A stretch of DNA of 64,000 bases from an uncultured Desulfobulbaceae bacterium (lineage in GTDB: Bacteria > Desulfobacterota > Desulfobulbia > Desulfobulbales > BM004). The position numbers and the translations under genes were made by a program. Positions 45,583 through 54,951 of this stretch are shown piece by piece (position 1 is the stretch's first letter; the number at the start of each line of letters is the position of its first letter). The notes under the pieces were generated by a model. That model was given only the letters and a program-made list of their open reading frames with translations, was not told where the DNA came from and made no database searches. Location: NCBI GenBank assembly GCA_947259115.1, contig CAMYKS010000010.1:228487-292486 (forward strand), read 5' to 3'.

Positions 45583-45868
45583 TCTTTGTATGTAATATCC
45601 TTCCAAGCAAACATTCCCCTTTTACTTCCAAAGCATTACCGTAAAGAAAGCAGATAAGGCGGCAGGTAGTTGTGGTTCCGTAGGTATTCCTGCTTACATT
45701 CCGTTTAATTGTCACGGAGAATCGCCTAACACTGCAGGCTATACGGATGTCTCGACTCGTAAAAAATGCGGATTAAACCCTCTCCAACTGCCTGAAAATT
45801 TTGCTTTTTAATACTTGTAGTTACTACAATTTTTGGTATAAAGTCAACTGTCAAGGAGGAAGTCCCAT

Positions 45869-46303
45869 ATGAAAATTAAAGTCAGCAACTACATGTCACC
45901 CCAGGTTATATCCATACCCCCCACCATGGGAATCCGGGAGGCATTTTTCAAGATGAAAGAAAACTCCATCAGGCACCTGCCTATCATGGATGAGAATAAT
46001 ACCCTGATCGGCATCATCAGCGACCGGGAACTGCGCAGGCCGAACTGGGTTGACGAGGCCCAGGACATCTCCCATGTATACTATCTGGACAATTCAATGC
46101 TGGTCAGCGATGTCATGATCACCAATGTCCACGTGGTCCATACATATGACACCCTCAACAAGGCTGTAGCTCTTCTGCTGGACAACCAGATAGGCGCTGC
46201 TCCCGTACTGGACAAAACCGGGACCCTGGTCGGCATGCTGTCGGCAATCGACCTGCTCCGGGCCCTCAAGGACTCCATAGACCAACAAAAAAAATCAAAG
46301 TAA
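45869..46303 (+). CDS. CBS-domain pair protein
   Basis: The 144-aa protein consists of two CBS motifs (about residues 7-60 and 83-140), for example IRHLPIMDENNTLIGIISDREL and GAAPVLDKTGTLVGMLSAIDLL. Stand-alone CBS pairs bind adenosine nucleotides such as AMP or ATP and control partner proteins. An AAGGAGG ribosome site is strong. The next gene is an AMP-forming ligase, which may or may not be linked. Confidence 0.9.
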   Translation: MKIKVSNYMSPQVISIPPTMGIREAFFKMKENSIRHLPIMDENNTLIGIISDRELRRPNWVDEAQDISHVYYLDNSMLVSDVMITNVHVVHTYDTLNKAVALLLDNQIGAAPVLDKTGTLVGMLSAIDLLRALKDSIDQQKKSK

Positions 46304-46399
46304 ACCAATGGTGCTTTTTCAGCTCATCCCAGCCATTTTTACTGGGCTTATATTGTATTGCTTACATTTTCGCGTTTGAACTGATTACAGGGGAAGGCC

Positions 46400-47923
46400 A
46401 TGCTTTTACATCATCGTTTTATCGAGGTTGCAAAGAAACAGGGCGAAAAACTGGCATTTATCGACCGCACGTCAGACAGGGAGGTCACTTACTCAAAAGC
46501 ACTTATCGCTTCGCTTCTGCTGCGCAGTAAATTCAAAAAGTACGATAAGGGCTTCCTGGGCGTAATGATCCCCACATCTGCCGGCTGCGGACTCACCGTT
46601 CTGGGTGCCTTGATGAGCGGCCACACCCCTGTGATGATCAATTATTCCACCGGTGCGGCTGACAACTGCAGATATGCCCAGGAAAAATGCGACTTTAAGA
46701 CCATAATAACCTCCAAGGCCCTTCTGAAAAAGATTGACTGCCCCCATGTGGACGGTATGGTTTACATTGAAGACATCATGGCAGGTTTTAATACGCTTAA
46801 TAAAATCAAGGCCGCCCTGCTTTCCAAGCTACCTGCTGCCTCTATCAAGAAACTGGTGGCAGGCAACAGCGATAATCAGGATGCTGTCATCCTTTTTACA
46901 AGCGGCAGTGAAAAGGATCCCAAGGCAGTTGAGCTTACTCACAGAAATATACTTTCAAATATTGAAAGCCTGACCGAACGCTTTAAGCTGAATGTAAATG
47001 ACTCGTTTCTGGCCAACCTTCCCTACTTCCATGTCTTTGGCCTGACAGGCAACCTTTGGGCTCCCCTGTATCATGGCATGACAATAATCTCCTATGCCAA
47101 CCCCTTGGATTATAAAAAGGTCTGTGAAATTGTCCGCGATGATAAGCCAAACCTGATGGTCGGTACACCAAGCTTTTTCTGGGGCTACCTGCGCAAGTCT
47201 GAGCCCGGCGATTTTGCCAGCCTGCGCCTTGCCCTGTGCGGAGCAGATAAATGTCCGGATGCCCTGCGCGAAGGCTTTATGGAAAAACACAACATGGTCC
47301 TCTATGAGGCCTATGGCACAACAGAAACCTCCCCTGGAATCTCGGGCAATGCCGAAGGATTAAACAAACCGGGAAGTGTCGGACTGCCGTTCGAAGGAGT
47401 TCAGGTAAGGATTGAGCATTACCAAACCGGAGAGGAATGCGCTCGGGGCGAAAGCGGCAAGATTCTGGTCAAGGGCGACCTGGTCATGAAGGGCTACTTT
47501 AATGATTTTGAAGAGACCTCGCTGCATATCCGTCGCGGCTGGTATGATACCGGAGACATGGGCAACCTGGATGAAGACGGCTACCTCTGGCATGTGGGCC
47601 GCCTGAAACGCTTTGTAAAAATCGGCGGTGAGATGGTCTCGCTTATCAGGGTGGAGAATGCCCTGGAGAAGAACCTGCCCGACGATGTACTCTGCTGTGT
47701 TGTTGAAGTGCCGGATGCCATCAAGGGCGCCCGCATAGTTGCGGCAGTGACCGCACCCATTGACGAAAAGAAAACCCTGAAAAAAATGGCAGCCGACCTG
47801 CCGAAGATCGCCCTGCCAAAAATTTTCACCGTCATTGAAGAGTTCCCCAAGATGGGAAGCGGTAAAATCGATTTCAGGCAGGTAACCCACATGGTTAGAA
47901 AGATATTAATTAAGGAAGAGTAA
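46400..47923 (+). CDS. AMP-binding acyl-CoA/acyl-ACP synthetase
   Basis: The 507-aa protein is an adenylate-forming ligase. The P-loop-like ILFTSGSEKDPKAVELTHRN, the EAYGTTETSPG motif, and YDTGDMGNLDEDGYLWHVGR with the C-terminal GSGKIDF Lys are the core A3, A5, A7-A8 and A10 motifs. It resembles the acyl-ACP synthetase half of Aas. The acyltransferase half is absent. Its substrate is probably a fatty acid, but this cannot be proven from sequence. A CBS gene precedes it by 96 bases. Confidence 0.88.
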   Translation: MLLHHRFIEVAKKQGEKLAFIDRTSDREVTYSKALIASLLLRSKFKKYDKGFLGVMIPTSAGCGLTVLGALMSGHTPVMINYSTGAADNCRYAQEKCDFKTIITSKALLKKIDCPHVDGMVYIEDIMAGFNTLNKIKAALLSKLPAASIKKLVAGNSDNQDAVILFTSGSEKDPKAVELTHRNILSNIESLTERFKLNVNDSFLANLPYFHVFGLTGNLWAPLYHGMTIISYANPLDYKKVCEIVRDDKPNLMVGTPSFFWGYLRKSEPGDFASLRLALCGADKCPDALREGFMEKHNMVLYEAYGTTETSPGISGNAEGLNKPGSVGLPFEGVQVRIEHYQTGEECARGESGKILVKGDLVMKGYFNDFEETSLHIRRGWYDTGDMGNLDEDGYLWHVGRLKRFVKIGGEMVSLIRVENALEKNLPDDVLCCVVEVPDAIKGARIVAAVTAPIDEKKTLKKMAADLPKIALPKIFTVIEEFPKMGSGKIDFRQVTHMVRKILIKEE

Positions 47924-48211
47924 TAAATAAACCCCTGCACCACATCATATAAATAGTCTTTTCAATCCAATCAACCTGCTGTAATTATTATTTTTTATTT
48001 TTCCCATCCTCTCAACATATAGGGATCGACCCTGTTCCGCACCACAACATGTTGTATATATAGGCGCACTTAAAACAACAGAAATTCAGATATATGGATT
48101 TAAAAGTTAAAAAAAACTTGACTTTTTTCCTCATACCATGCACCATGAGAGCGGAAAAAGGAGATTTTTTTCTTATAACTCAACCGAGTTAGCAAGCCAC
48201 CTGATTACTCC

Positions 48212-49318
48212 ATGCGAAACCCTGCAGCTTTACTGATAATCTTTCTCATTTTTGCCCTGACTTTTCCTTTTGCAGGACAATGTGCCGGCAGCAATGCATC
48301 CTCCCCGGGTACAACAATTCTTACTTCTGACTACAAATTTTCTCCCGGGGCAAGCCAGCTTTCTGAAGTACGCCGACAGATTATCGAGTCTTATCAGCCT
48401 GCCCCGGACAACTCTTTCGTCCTCCTGGACAGGTCGCTGGATACAAAAAGAAAACCTGTACGACTGGTCAAGATTTCTGACAGTTCGCTGCGCAAAAAAC
48501 TTTCTGCCCGTAGCGCCATTGTCATGGATGCCGGCTCAGGAAAGGAAATCTATTCCCACAATCCGGACCGACCGGGACAGCCTGCCAGCACCATCAAAGT
48601 TCTTACCAGCCTGCTTGCCATGGACTACCTGAAAAATAATGCCCTGGTGCCTGTATCCAGCTGGGCCGCAAGCATGCCGCGCTCCAAAATATATATTCGA
48701 AAGGGCAAATCATACTATGCCGACGACATGATAAATGCCGTACTCATGGCATCGGCCAACGATGCCAGTGTAGCCCTGGCTGAAAAAATAGCCGGTTCAG
48801 AATCAGGTTTCGCCAAAATGATGACCAGAAAGGCCAACGAGCTCGGCGCCAAAAAAACAATTTGCAAAACAGCCTCTGGTTTAACCGCAAAGGGCCAGCA
48901 GACAACCGCCAGAGACTTGGCAATGATCTTCAGGGCAGCCATGCAGCACCAGGAATTTGCCGATAGAATTAAGCTCCTTAAGGCCAAAACTTCTTACGGC
49001 AAAACCCTTAGAAGCCACAATAAAGCCTTATGGCAGATTGACGGAGCCCAGGGAGGCAAGACCGGTTACACCTGGGCCGCCAAGCAGACCTATGTTGGTA
49101 AATTCTCGCGCAACGGTGAAGAGATCGTCGTGGCAATCCTCGGCAGCCGCAACATGTGGAATGATATTGCCAAACTTGTGGATTACGGTTTCAGCAAACA
49201 ACTCCAATTGGCAGGCCGGGAAGACAACAATACAAAAACCTACGTTATCCCCGCACCCCCAGCCCCCCACTCCGATTTAGTCGTCCTCAGCGGCAATAAA
49301 AAAACAGAAAGACTTTAG
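48212..49318 (+). CDS. Serine-type D-Ala-D-Ala carboxypeptidase (DacA-like, S11)
   Basis: The 368-aa protein has a signal peptide (FLIFALTFPFAGQCAG) and the S11 motifs Ser126-Thr-Ile-Lys129 (SXXK), Ser181-Ala-Asn183 (SXN) and Lys283-Thr-Gly285 (KTG). It trims the terminal D-Ala of peptidoglycan stem peptides in the periplasm. The N-terminal extension of about 90 residues before the catalytic domain is longer than usual, and the C-terminal membrane-anchor domain typical of PBP5 is missing. It stands alone, with 288 bp of upstream region. Confidence 0.92.
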   Translation: MRNPAALLIIFLIFALTFPFAGQCAGSNASSPGTTILTSDYKFSPGASQLSEVRRQIIESYQPAPDNSFVLLDRSLDTKRKPVRLVKISDSSLRKKLSARSAIVMDAGSGKEIYSHNPDRPGQPASTIKVLTSLLAMDYLKNNALVPVSSWAASMPRSKIYIRKGKSYYADDMINAVLMASANDASVALAEKIAGSESGFAKMMTRKANELGAKKTICKTASGLTAKGQQTTARDLAMIFRAAMQHQEFADRIKLLKAKTSYGKTLRSHNKALWQIDGAQGGKTGYTWAAKQTYVGKFSRNGEEIVVAILGSRNMWNDIAKLVDYGFSKQLQLAGREDNNTKTYVIPAPPAPHSDLVVLSGNKKTERL

Positions 49319-49453
49319 AAGACTGAATAGTATTTCCCATATATTCCTTTCTTATTCCCCCCTCTTTATTATATCCTGAAGATTGAACGGGAATTTATCA
49401 GTGGGATGCCCGCTTCTACACTGCTTTGTTATGTAAAATAGGGGAAAATCAAT

Positions 49454-50164
49454 ATGACGGACAAGGAATCCATCCGCTCAGCATGGCTAAACATGCAGGC
49501 AAACAATGCTATTGCACCTGGGTGGGGTAAAGCTGCCGAAAAACTGCGGGGCCTGCAGGTATACCGTGATGTTGACACAGTTTTTGCCACCCCGGACGCA
49601 TCTCTGCATCAGGCCCGCATCAACTGCCTTGTTGACGGTAAAAATCTTGTCATGCCGGCCCCCTCCATACGTGAAGGTTTTTTCATTTTATCCGCCCGTA
49701 GCGTTCCCTTTAAAGACATTTCTGCGGCAACAACTTACAAGGGCCTTGAAAAAAACGGCCAACTACTGAAAACAGATGCCATACCCGAACTTTCATTGGG
49801 ACTGTTGCTCACCGACTCACTTTCAATAGACTTTGAAGGCGGCAGGATAGGGGACGGTCATGGTTTTTTTGATCTGTGCTGTGCCCTGCTCCAGGAATTT
49901 AACGGTCTGCAGCAGGGCTGGGCTGTTTTTACTTTTATACTGGAAGAGCAGATTTCCGGGGCCCCTCTTCCCCAGGAGACATGGGATATAAAAATGTCCG
50001 GAGCGATAACCCCAGCCGGGGTACGCACGTTCGAGGCGCCAGTTCAGAAACCAAGGATATGCTGGGACATGCTCCCCCTGGATCGGATCAAAAGGATCGA
50101 CCCGCTCTGGAAGCTTTACAACAAAAGGCTAAAGGCTGAAGGGGTTAGGTTACAAGGGGTCTAG
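49454..50164 (+). CDS. 5-formyltetrahydrofolate cyclo-ligase-like protein
   Basis: The 236-aa protein resembles 5-FTHF cyclo-ligase (MTHFS): the loop GRIGDGHGFFD matches the G-R-x-G-x-G-x-G-F/Y-Y-D pattern. It would form methenyl-THF with ATP. The last dozen codons are encoded by a CAAGGGGTC-type repeat, so the native C terminus may be altered. The gene lies between the carboxypeptidase and a hairpin. Confidence 0.75.
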   Translation: MTDKESIRSAWLNMQANNAIAPGWGKAAEKLRGLQVYRDVDTVFATPDASLHQARINCLVDGKNLVMPAPSIREGFFILSARSVPFKDISAATTYKGLEKNGQLLKTDAIPELSLGLLLTDSLSIDFEGGRIGDGHGFFDLCCALLQEFNGLQQGWAVFTFILEEQISGAPLPQETWDIKMSGAITPAGVRTFEAPVQKPRICWDMLPLDRIKRIDPLWKLYNKRLKAEGVRLQGV

Positions 50165-50451
50165 GAGTCAAGGTTTCGAGGGTAAAGACATAAAAACATG
50201 CTGGAGTGTTGATTTGATATTTGCAGGAATACTCCTGCAAGTTGCTGCTATAGCCAACAATTGCCCAGCATCATATTGTTGGAATTGCTTATCTTTATTC
50301 ACTTTCAAATATTTAGATCAAGAGATTTTCGATAGTGCTGCAGATGCGCAAAAGCCGGTCTTCAGCAATAGTAAAGCTATGCTGAAGACCGGCTTTCAGG
50401 TAAGCGACTGCAAGGAGACTTGGAAGCAGATGTGGTGCAAGCGGAAATCGC
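50165..50451. other. Gap with strong hairpin between convergent genes
   Basis: The region starts with CAAGGGGTC-family repeats and then holds a 17-bp hairpin (50351-50396). A 93-codon + strand frame (50214-50495) overlaps the converging gene and has no recognisable features, so it is probably a shadow. No other feature is seen. Confidence 0.45.
50351..50396. terminator. 17-bp perfect hairpin between convergent genes
   Basis: The arms AAAGCCGGTCTTCAGCA and its exact complement flank a 12-base loop. The position between the 3' ends of 49454-50164 (+) and 50452-51390 (-) suggests a bidirectional transcription terminator. The T-run is short (TTT), so it may be an RNA stability element instead. 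Confidence 0.5.
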
Positions 50452-51390
50452 CTATGTTATATCCCTACAGACCCTGCCGAACCCTCCCGGGTTGAACCCG
50501 GAAGCCCAAAAAACCCGGGCCTGGGCATAATCAATAAACCAGTGCCCGCCGGGATCCCTTTTATCCGATGTAAAGACAAATGGCTGGCCTGCTGAAAAAC
50601 ACGGATGCAGGTAAAGTTCCTTATTGTTTTTTGTTTTTACCGCCAGGGACAAGGCCTCTTCAAATGTTGGCAAACGCCAGTCGTTATAACCTGCAAAGCT
50701 GGACCTGTTCAACTCTTCCATCCACTTCTGGATAGTCTTGATGGAGTTTATTTCACTTCCACCCCGGTGCCACATGAGCTTTGTTGTCAAGTCGGTTACC
50801 GTCAGGCCGTCTCCATTGTCCACGAGATACCCTGCAGCATCGCCATTCGGGTTGTAGCGCCGCTCAAACAGTCCGGAGCTGCGGACCAGACCTTCAATTT
50901 CCTCTTCTTTAAAGGCAAGGGGGCTGTTCCGCAGGATCCGTGGGTTCAATTCCGGCACAGGATCCGAAGGGCCGGGTAGACCGGTTTCCTGCATCTCCTC
51001 CTCTTCTTCAGCCTTAATGGGTATGACCAGGGAGTGGTCATCACTGTCCACGACATTTTTCTTGAGCCAATGCTTGATGTCATCATCAATGGCATAACTT
51101 GCATCAAGGGTAGTTGACTTGCCCTGGCCTGCAATACATGTGTCGATCAGTTCCTGGGGGGCCTCTATCCTGGCAATTATCCTGGCGTATTTTATGCCCC
51201 GCTCCATAAGGAGCAGCCTTGCAGGCGGCTGCCAATTATCGACATAAAAATAGTAAAAGCGCTCGTTTTTGTTCTTTACCCTTTCCTTGCCGCCCCAGCT
51301 TTCAAATATACCGAAGGTCTCTGCCGGCTTTAAATCCCAGTCAATGGAGGCCTGTGTAGGATCTATGCCTAATTTTGTTAAAAAACTCAT
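50452..51390 (-). CDS. DUF1566 (Lcl C-terminal domain) protein
   Basis: The 312-aa protein has a C-terminal DUF1566/Lcl_C domain, with VTDLTTKLMWHRGG, AGYNDWRLPTFEEALSL and GFGRVCRDIT. The N-terminal 150 residues are a different unknown domain and there is no signal peptide. I start at ATG 51390 with GGGAG upstream. The frame opens at 51405 but that start has no ribosome site. A Fur-like site (51439-51453) like the one upstream of rubrerythrin lies 49-63 bases before the start, suggesting iron or oxidative control. Confidence 0.8.
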   Translation of the reverse strand: MSFLTKLGIDPTQASIDWDLKPAETFGIFESWGGKERVKNKNERFYYFYVDNWQPPARLLLMERGIKYARIIARIEAPQELIDTCIAGQGKSTTLDASYAIDDDIKHWLKKNVVDSDDHSLVIPIKAEEEEEMQETGLPGPSDPVPELNPRILRNSPLAFKEEEIEGLVRSSGLFERRYNPNGDAAGYLVDNGDGLTVTDLTTKLMWHRGGSEINSIKTIQKWMEELNRSSFAGYNDWRLPTFEEALSLAVKTKNNKELYLHPCFSAGQPFVFTSDKRDPGGHWFIDYAQARVFWASGFNPGGFGRVCRDIT

Positions 51391-51438
51391 CCATTCTCCC
51401 TGCATTCAGATTTAATCATGTATAAAAATAACTTTTTT

Positions 51439-51453
51439 TGAGAATAATTCCCA
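51439..51453. promoter_or_regulatory. Fur-like operator upstream of DUF1566 gene
   Basis: TGAGAATAATTCCCA is a 7-1-7 palindrome with 6 of 7 pairs matching. Read on the minus strand it is TGGGAATTATTCTCA and shares GGAATNATTCTCA with the rubrerythrin site (15156-15178). It lies just upstream of a TATACA-like box on the minus strand. Confidence 0.55.
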
Positions 51454-51464
51454 GAAAGAATAGT

Positions 51465-51494
51465 TTGTCAGATTTTTCTGACAAGTTTTTTTTT
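51465..51494 (+). terminator. Terminator-like hairpin in the DUF1566 upstream region
   Basis: TTGTCAGA and TCTGACAA form an 8-bp stem with a four-T loop, followed by G and nine T's on the + strand. No + strand gene ends nearby. For the DUF1566 gene (minus strand) it lies upstream of the operator. It could end an antisense transcript. Confidence 0.45.
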
Positions 51495-51947
51495 CTCCTC
51501 CGGCATAAAAACCTGCAATATCATCAGAAAAATTCATGGCAACCGGATACTGTTCACTTCTCTCTATTACCACCATAATTACATTTTTCTTACTTTTGAG
51601 CTACAAAGTTTTCTTGCAATAAGCAGGCCTTGCCAATACTATTACCCTGCTAGCTCATAGTAAGGGCACGGTTGTATCGGACCTGAACCCATATCGACAA
51701 GTTGCTTAAATAACGAATTAATCCCTATATTTTTTTTTATCCTGGGGCGCAAGGATCAATTTTTTGTTTTACCCGGCAGCATCGAAAATAAACGTCCCAC
51801 GGAACCGCCGGCTATAAGACTTTTCCAACGTCTTTGATGTCCGGCATGGAAAACCAAAACTATTCAGCCCCTTCCTTGGACCTGTGACCTACCTGACAGC
51901 TCACGGATTCAGGCACATACTAGATGAAATAGGGCACCCATAAAATA

Positions 51948-54056
51948 ATGAAAAAAATTTCACTCTCACCAAAATGGACCTTTGAAATCTCACCCGGCTC
52001 CCCCATGCAGCTTGGTGCCACCATTATGCCGGAAGGCATCAACTTTGCAGTTTTTTCCAGGCATGCTGAAAACCTCTGGCTGGTACTTTACTCGTCAACA
52101 GGTGCACGCATCGGTGAAATAGAACTGGATCCGGTCCACAATAAAATCGGCGATATATGGCACATCCTGCTCCGTACCGGGAAACATGATTTGCAATACT
52201 GCTTCAGGGTAAGCGGACCCCACGATCCCAAGGGATCAGGTCATTTTTTTGAGCCCAAGGCTCTCCTGCTGGACCCCTATGCAATGGCACTTGCAGGCGC
52301 TGAAAAATGGAATGACCCGAGTAAAAAAAAGGGGGGCTTTAAGCGACGCTGCCTTGTCGTGGACAACCATTTTGACTGGGAGGATGATCGGCCTCTGCAA
52401 ATTCCCCTCCAGGACACAATCATTTACGAAATGCATGTTCGGGGCTTTACGCAGCATCCCAGTTCCAAAGTAAAGCACCCAGGAACCTTTGCCGGTATTG
52501 TCGAAAAAATACCATACCTTCAGGAGTTGGGCATCACTGCTGTGGAACTGATGCCGGTTAATGAATTCAACGAAAAAGAAAACACCAATATCAACCCTGT
52601 AAACGGCCGGAAACTTGTAAATTACTGGGGCTACAGCCCCATAACATTCTGCGCCCCCAAGGCTTCTTACGCTGCTGACAATAAAAACGGCAACCAGGTA
52701 AGTGAATTCAAGGCAATGGTAAAGGCTCTGCACAAAGCCGGCATAGAGGTAATACTGGATGTGGTGTTCAACCATACGGCTGAAGGCGGCAGCGATGGGC
52801 CCATGCTCAGCTTCCGGGGGCTGGATAATCCAATCTATTATCTCCTTGATCCAGACACCAGGGAATATCTCAATTTTTCCGGATGCGGCAATACCCTCAA
52901 CTGCAATCATCCCATTGTCAGGCAGCACATTATCGCCTGTCTGCATTTTTGGGTAATTGAGATGCATGTGGATGGCTTCCGTTTTGATCTTGCCTCCATA
53001 CTGGGAAGAGACCAGAACGGCGAACCCCTGAGCAATCCCCCCATGGTTGAAATGATCGCCGAAGATCCCATCCTGTCCCATACTAAACTGATAGCCGAAG
53101 CGTGGGATGCTGCAGGCTTGTACCAGGTGGGAAGTTTTTCCACCAGTGGCCGCTGGGCCGAATGGAATGGCCAATTCCGGGATGATATCCGTGCTTTCAT
53201 GTGCGGCCATGAAGGCAAGGTGCCATCTCTGGCTACACGTATTGCCGGCAGTTCAGATCTGTTCCAGAAAAGTTTGCGCCGGCCATATAACAGTATAAAT
53301 TTTGTCACCAGCCATGACGGTTTAACCCTCTCTGACCTGGTAAGTTACAACAGCAAGCACAACCGGGAAAACGGCGAAGACAATCGGGACGGCTCTGACC
53401 ATAATATCAGCTGGAACAGCGGTACTGAAGGCAAGACAGACAATAGGGCAATACATTTACTGCGTGCCAGGAGAATACGAAGCCTGGCGGTCATTCTCAT
53501 GCTTTCACAGGGCGTGCCCATGGTGCTGGCCGGCGATGAATTCGGCCGGACCCAGGCAGGCAACAACAACGCCTACTGCCATGACAGTCCCTTAAGCTGG
53601 ATTGATTGGAATCTAAAAGAAAAAAACCAGGACCTTTTCCGTTTTTTCAGCTTGCTTATCGCTTTGCGAAGAAAACATCCTGTTTTCAGGCGCTCTGATT
53701 TCTTCCCGGATCTGCCCCATGAGCTCCATCACCCTATCAGGTGGCAATCCACACAGCCCGGCACCAACGACTGGTCAGACTCCTCCAAAAGTTTGGCATT
53801 CCTCCTGGACGGCGAGGGAGCGGAAGGCAAACCGGACAATGACTTTTTCGTCATGTTGAACGGTCACCCATCAAAAGCGCAGAGATTCACGGCCCCGAAC
53901 CCGAAAAGCAACCTCAGGTGGCGTCAAGTTATCGATACTGCTGCTCCGCCGCCCCTGGATATCGTGGAAGATAAAAAGGGAATTCTCCTGCCATCCTACA
54001 AAAACATCAAGGTAGAGCCGATGGGTGCCGTGGTTCTCATTTCAGCTGCAAAGTGA
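51948..54056 (+). CDS. glgX: Glycogen debranching enzyme GlgX (isoamylase type)
   Basis: The 702-aa protein has the N-terminal CBM48-like domain (FAVFSRHAENLWLVLY) and a GH13 barrel. Catalytic residues are Asp347 (DGFRFDLAS), Glu384 (IAEAWDA) and Asp457 (TSHDG). This fits GlgX, which removes short alpha-1,6 branches from glycogen limit dextrins. The SGNH hydrolase gene begins one base after its stop. No other glg gene is in view. Confidence 0.95.
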   Translation: MKKISLSPKWTFEISPGSPMQLGATIMPEGINFAVFSRHAENLWLVLYSSTGARIGEIELDPVHNKIGDIWHILLRTGKHDLQYCFRVSGPHDPKGSGHFFEPKALLLDPYAMALAGAEKWNDPSKKKGGFKRRCLVVDNHFDWEDDRPLQIPLQDTIIYEMHVRGFTQHPSSKVKHPGTFAGIVEKIPYLQELGITAVELMPVNEFNEKENTNINPVNGRKLVNYWGYSPITFCAPKASYAADNKNGNQVSEFKAMVKALHKAGIEVILDVVFNHTAEGGSDGPMLSFRGLDNPIYYLLDPDTREYLNFSGCGNTLNCNHPIVRQHIIACLHFWVIEMHVDGFRFDLASILGRDQNGEPLSNPPMVEMIAEDPILSHTKLIAEAWDAAGLYQVGSFSTSGRWAEWNGQFRDDIRAFMCGHEGKVPSLATRIAGSSDLFQKSLRRPYNSINFVTSHDGLTLSDLVSYNSKHNRENGEDNRDGSDHNISWNSGTEGKTDNRAIHLLRARRIRSLAVILMLSQGVPMVLAGDEFGRTQAGNNNAYCHDSPLSWIDWNLKEKNQDLFRFFSLLIALRRKHPVFRRSDFFPDLPHELHHPIRWQSTQPGTNDWSDSSKSLAFLLDGEGAEGKPDNDFFVMLNGHPSKAQRFTAPNPKSNLRWRQVIDTAAPPPLDIVEDKKGILLPSYKNIKVEPMGAVVLISAAK

Positions 54057-54057
54057 T

Positions 54058-54585
54058 ATGGCCAGACAGTTCCTCTTCATCGGCGACTCGTTAATCGAGT
54101 TTTTCAATTGGCAGAAACGGTTTCCGGCCGAACATGTTTATAACTTCGGCTCAGCGGGAGAAACGGCGGAAGGCCTCCTCTCCAGGCTGCCGGGCATTAT
54201 TGCACGAATCGAGTCTCCCGACCTGGTTATGATTATGACCGGCACCAACAACATTGCCATGGAGGATTACGGCTTCCTGGTAACATACGAAAAAATAATT
54301 GATCTGCTGCGGAAAAATTATGCCCGGGCAATCATAGTTATAACCAGCCTGCTGCCCATGGAACTTTTCTTTCTCGGAGATGCAGTTCCCCGGGTCAATA
54401 AAAGATTGAATGATATTGCCAGGGACAAGAATACTGTCTACCTTGACCTGTATCCGTTATTTCTCGGAGAAGATTCAAAGGCCATAACCTCCTATTATGA
54501 GGCTGATGGTGTTCATTTAAGCGAAGCCGGCTATGAAGTATGGGCCCGGGCTCTCCAGGATACTGTTCTTCCTTCCCTTGGCTGA
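54058..54585 (+). CDS. SGNH/GDSL hydrolase
   Basis: The 175-aa protein has the block I motif FIGDSLIE with the nucleophile Ser, block III GTNN, and the block V DGVHLSEAGYEVWA (Asp-His). Such enzymes deacetylate or hydrolyse esters of lipids or sugars. It begins one base after the glgX stop, so the ATG at 54058 is preferred over an in-frame one at 54025, which lies within glgX. Its role beside glgX is unknown. Confidence 0.88.
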   Translation: MARQFLFIGDSLIEFFNWQKRFPAEHVYNFGSAGETAEGLLSRLPGIIARIESPDLVMIMTGTNNIAMEDYGFLVTYEKIIDLLRKNYARAIIVITSLLPMELFFLGDAVPRVNKRLNDIARDKNTVYLDLYPLFLGEDSKAITSYYEADGVHLSEAGYEVWARALQDTVLPSLG

Positions 54586-54951
54586 ATGCTTTTTATCCGG
54601 TCCTGTACCATTTGTTTTGCCAACTTCACCTTGCCGAAAACAGATTAATTATTTATAGTCACACCCTTGTTATTCGTAAATCGAACACTTATTGTATTTA
54701 TTGTTTGTTGGCAGGATCGTCTTGTTTGATTTTGACAATAAGTGCACCTGGAATAAAACGCTTACATCAGGCCCCTTTTTGTCCGCGTCAAAAAATACTA
54801 CGACGACAGATATTACGTTCATAATTTATAGATTTTATTAGGCCCTGTTGATGTCTGCATAACATCTTGCGCAATCATCATATTTGAGCCTCGAGAATTT
54901 TATCAAACCCATAACGTACCGGTATTAAAAAAAATTTGAGGAGGATATTTC
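54586..54951. promoter_or_regulatory. Intergenic region with candidate promoter for lipoprotein
   Basis: No gene is visible in the 366 bp. A TTGACA box at about 54731-54736 with TAAAAC 16 bases later could be a promoter for the lipoprotein, and a GAGGAGG ribosome site precedes its ATG. The region is AT-rich. Confidence 0.35.

Larger units (their letters stand above)
51391..51947. other. Divergent region between DUF1566 gene and glgX
   Basis: This 557-bp gap contains the Fur-like operator (51439-51453) and a hairpin with a T-run (51465-51494), and then no feature up to the glgX start. Both divergent genes need promoters here. I see no gene. Confidence 0.4.
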
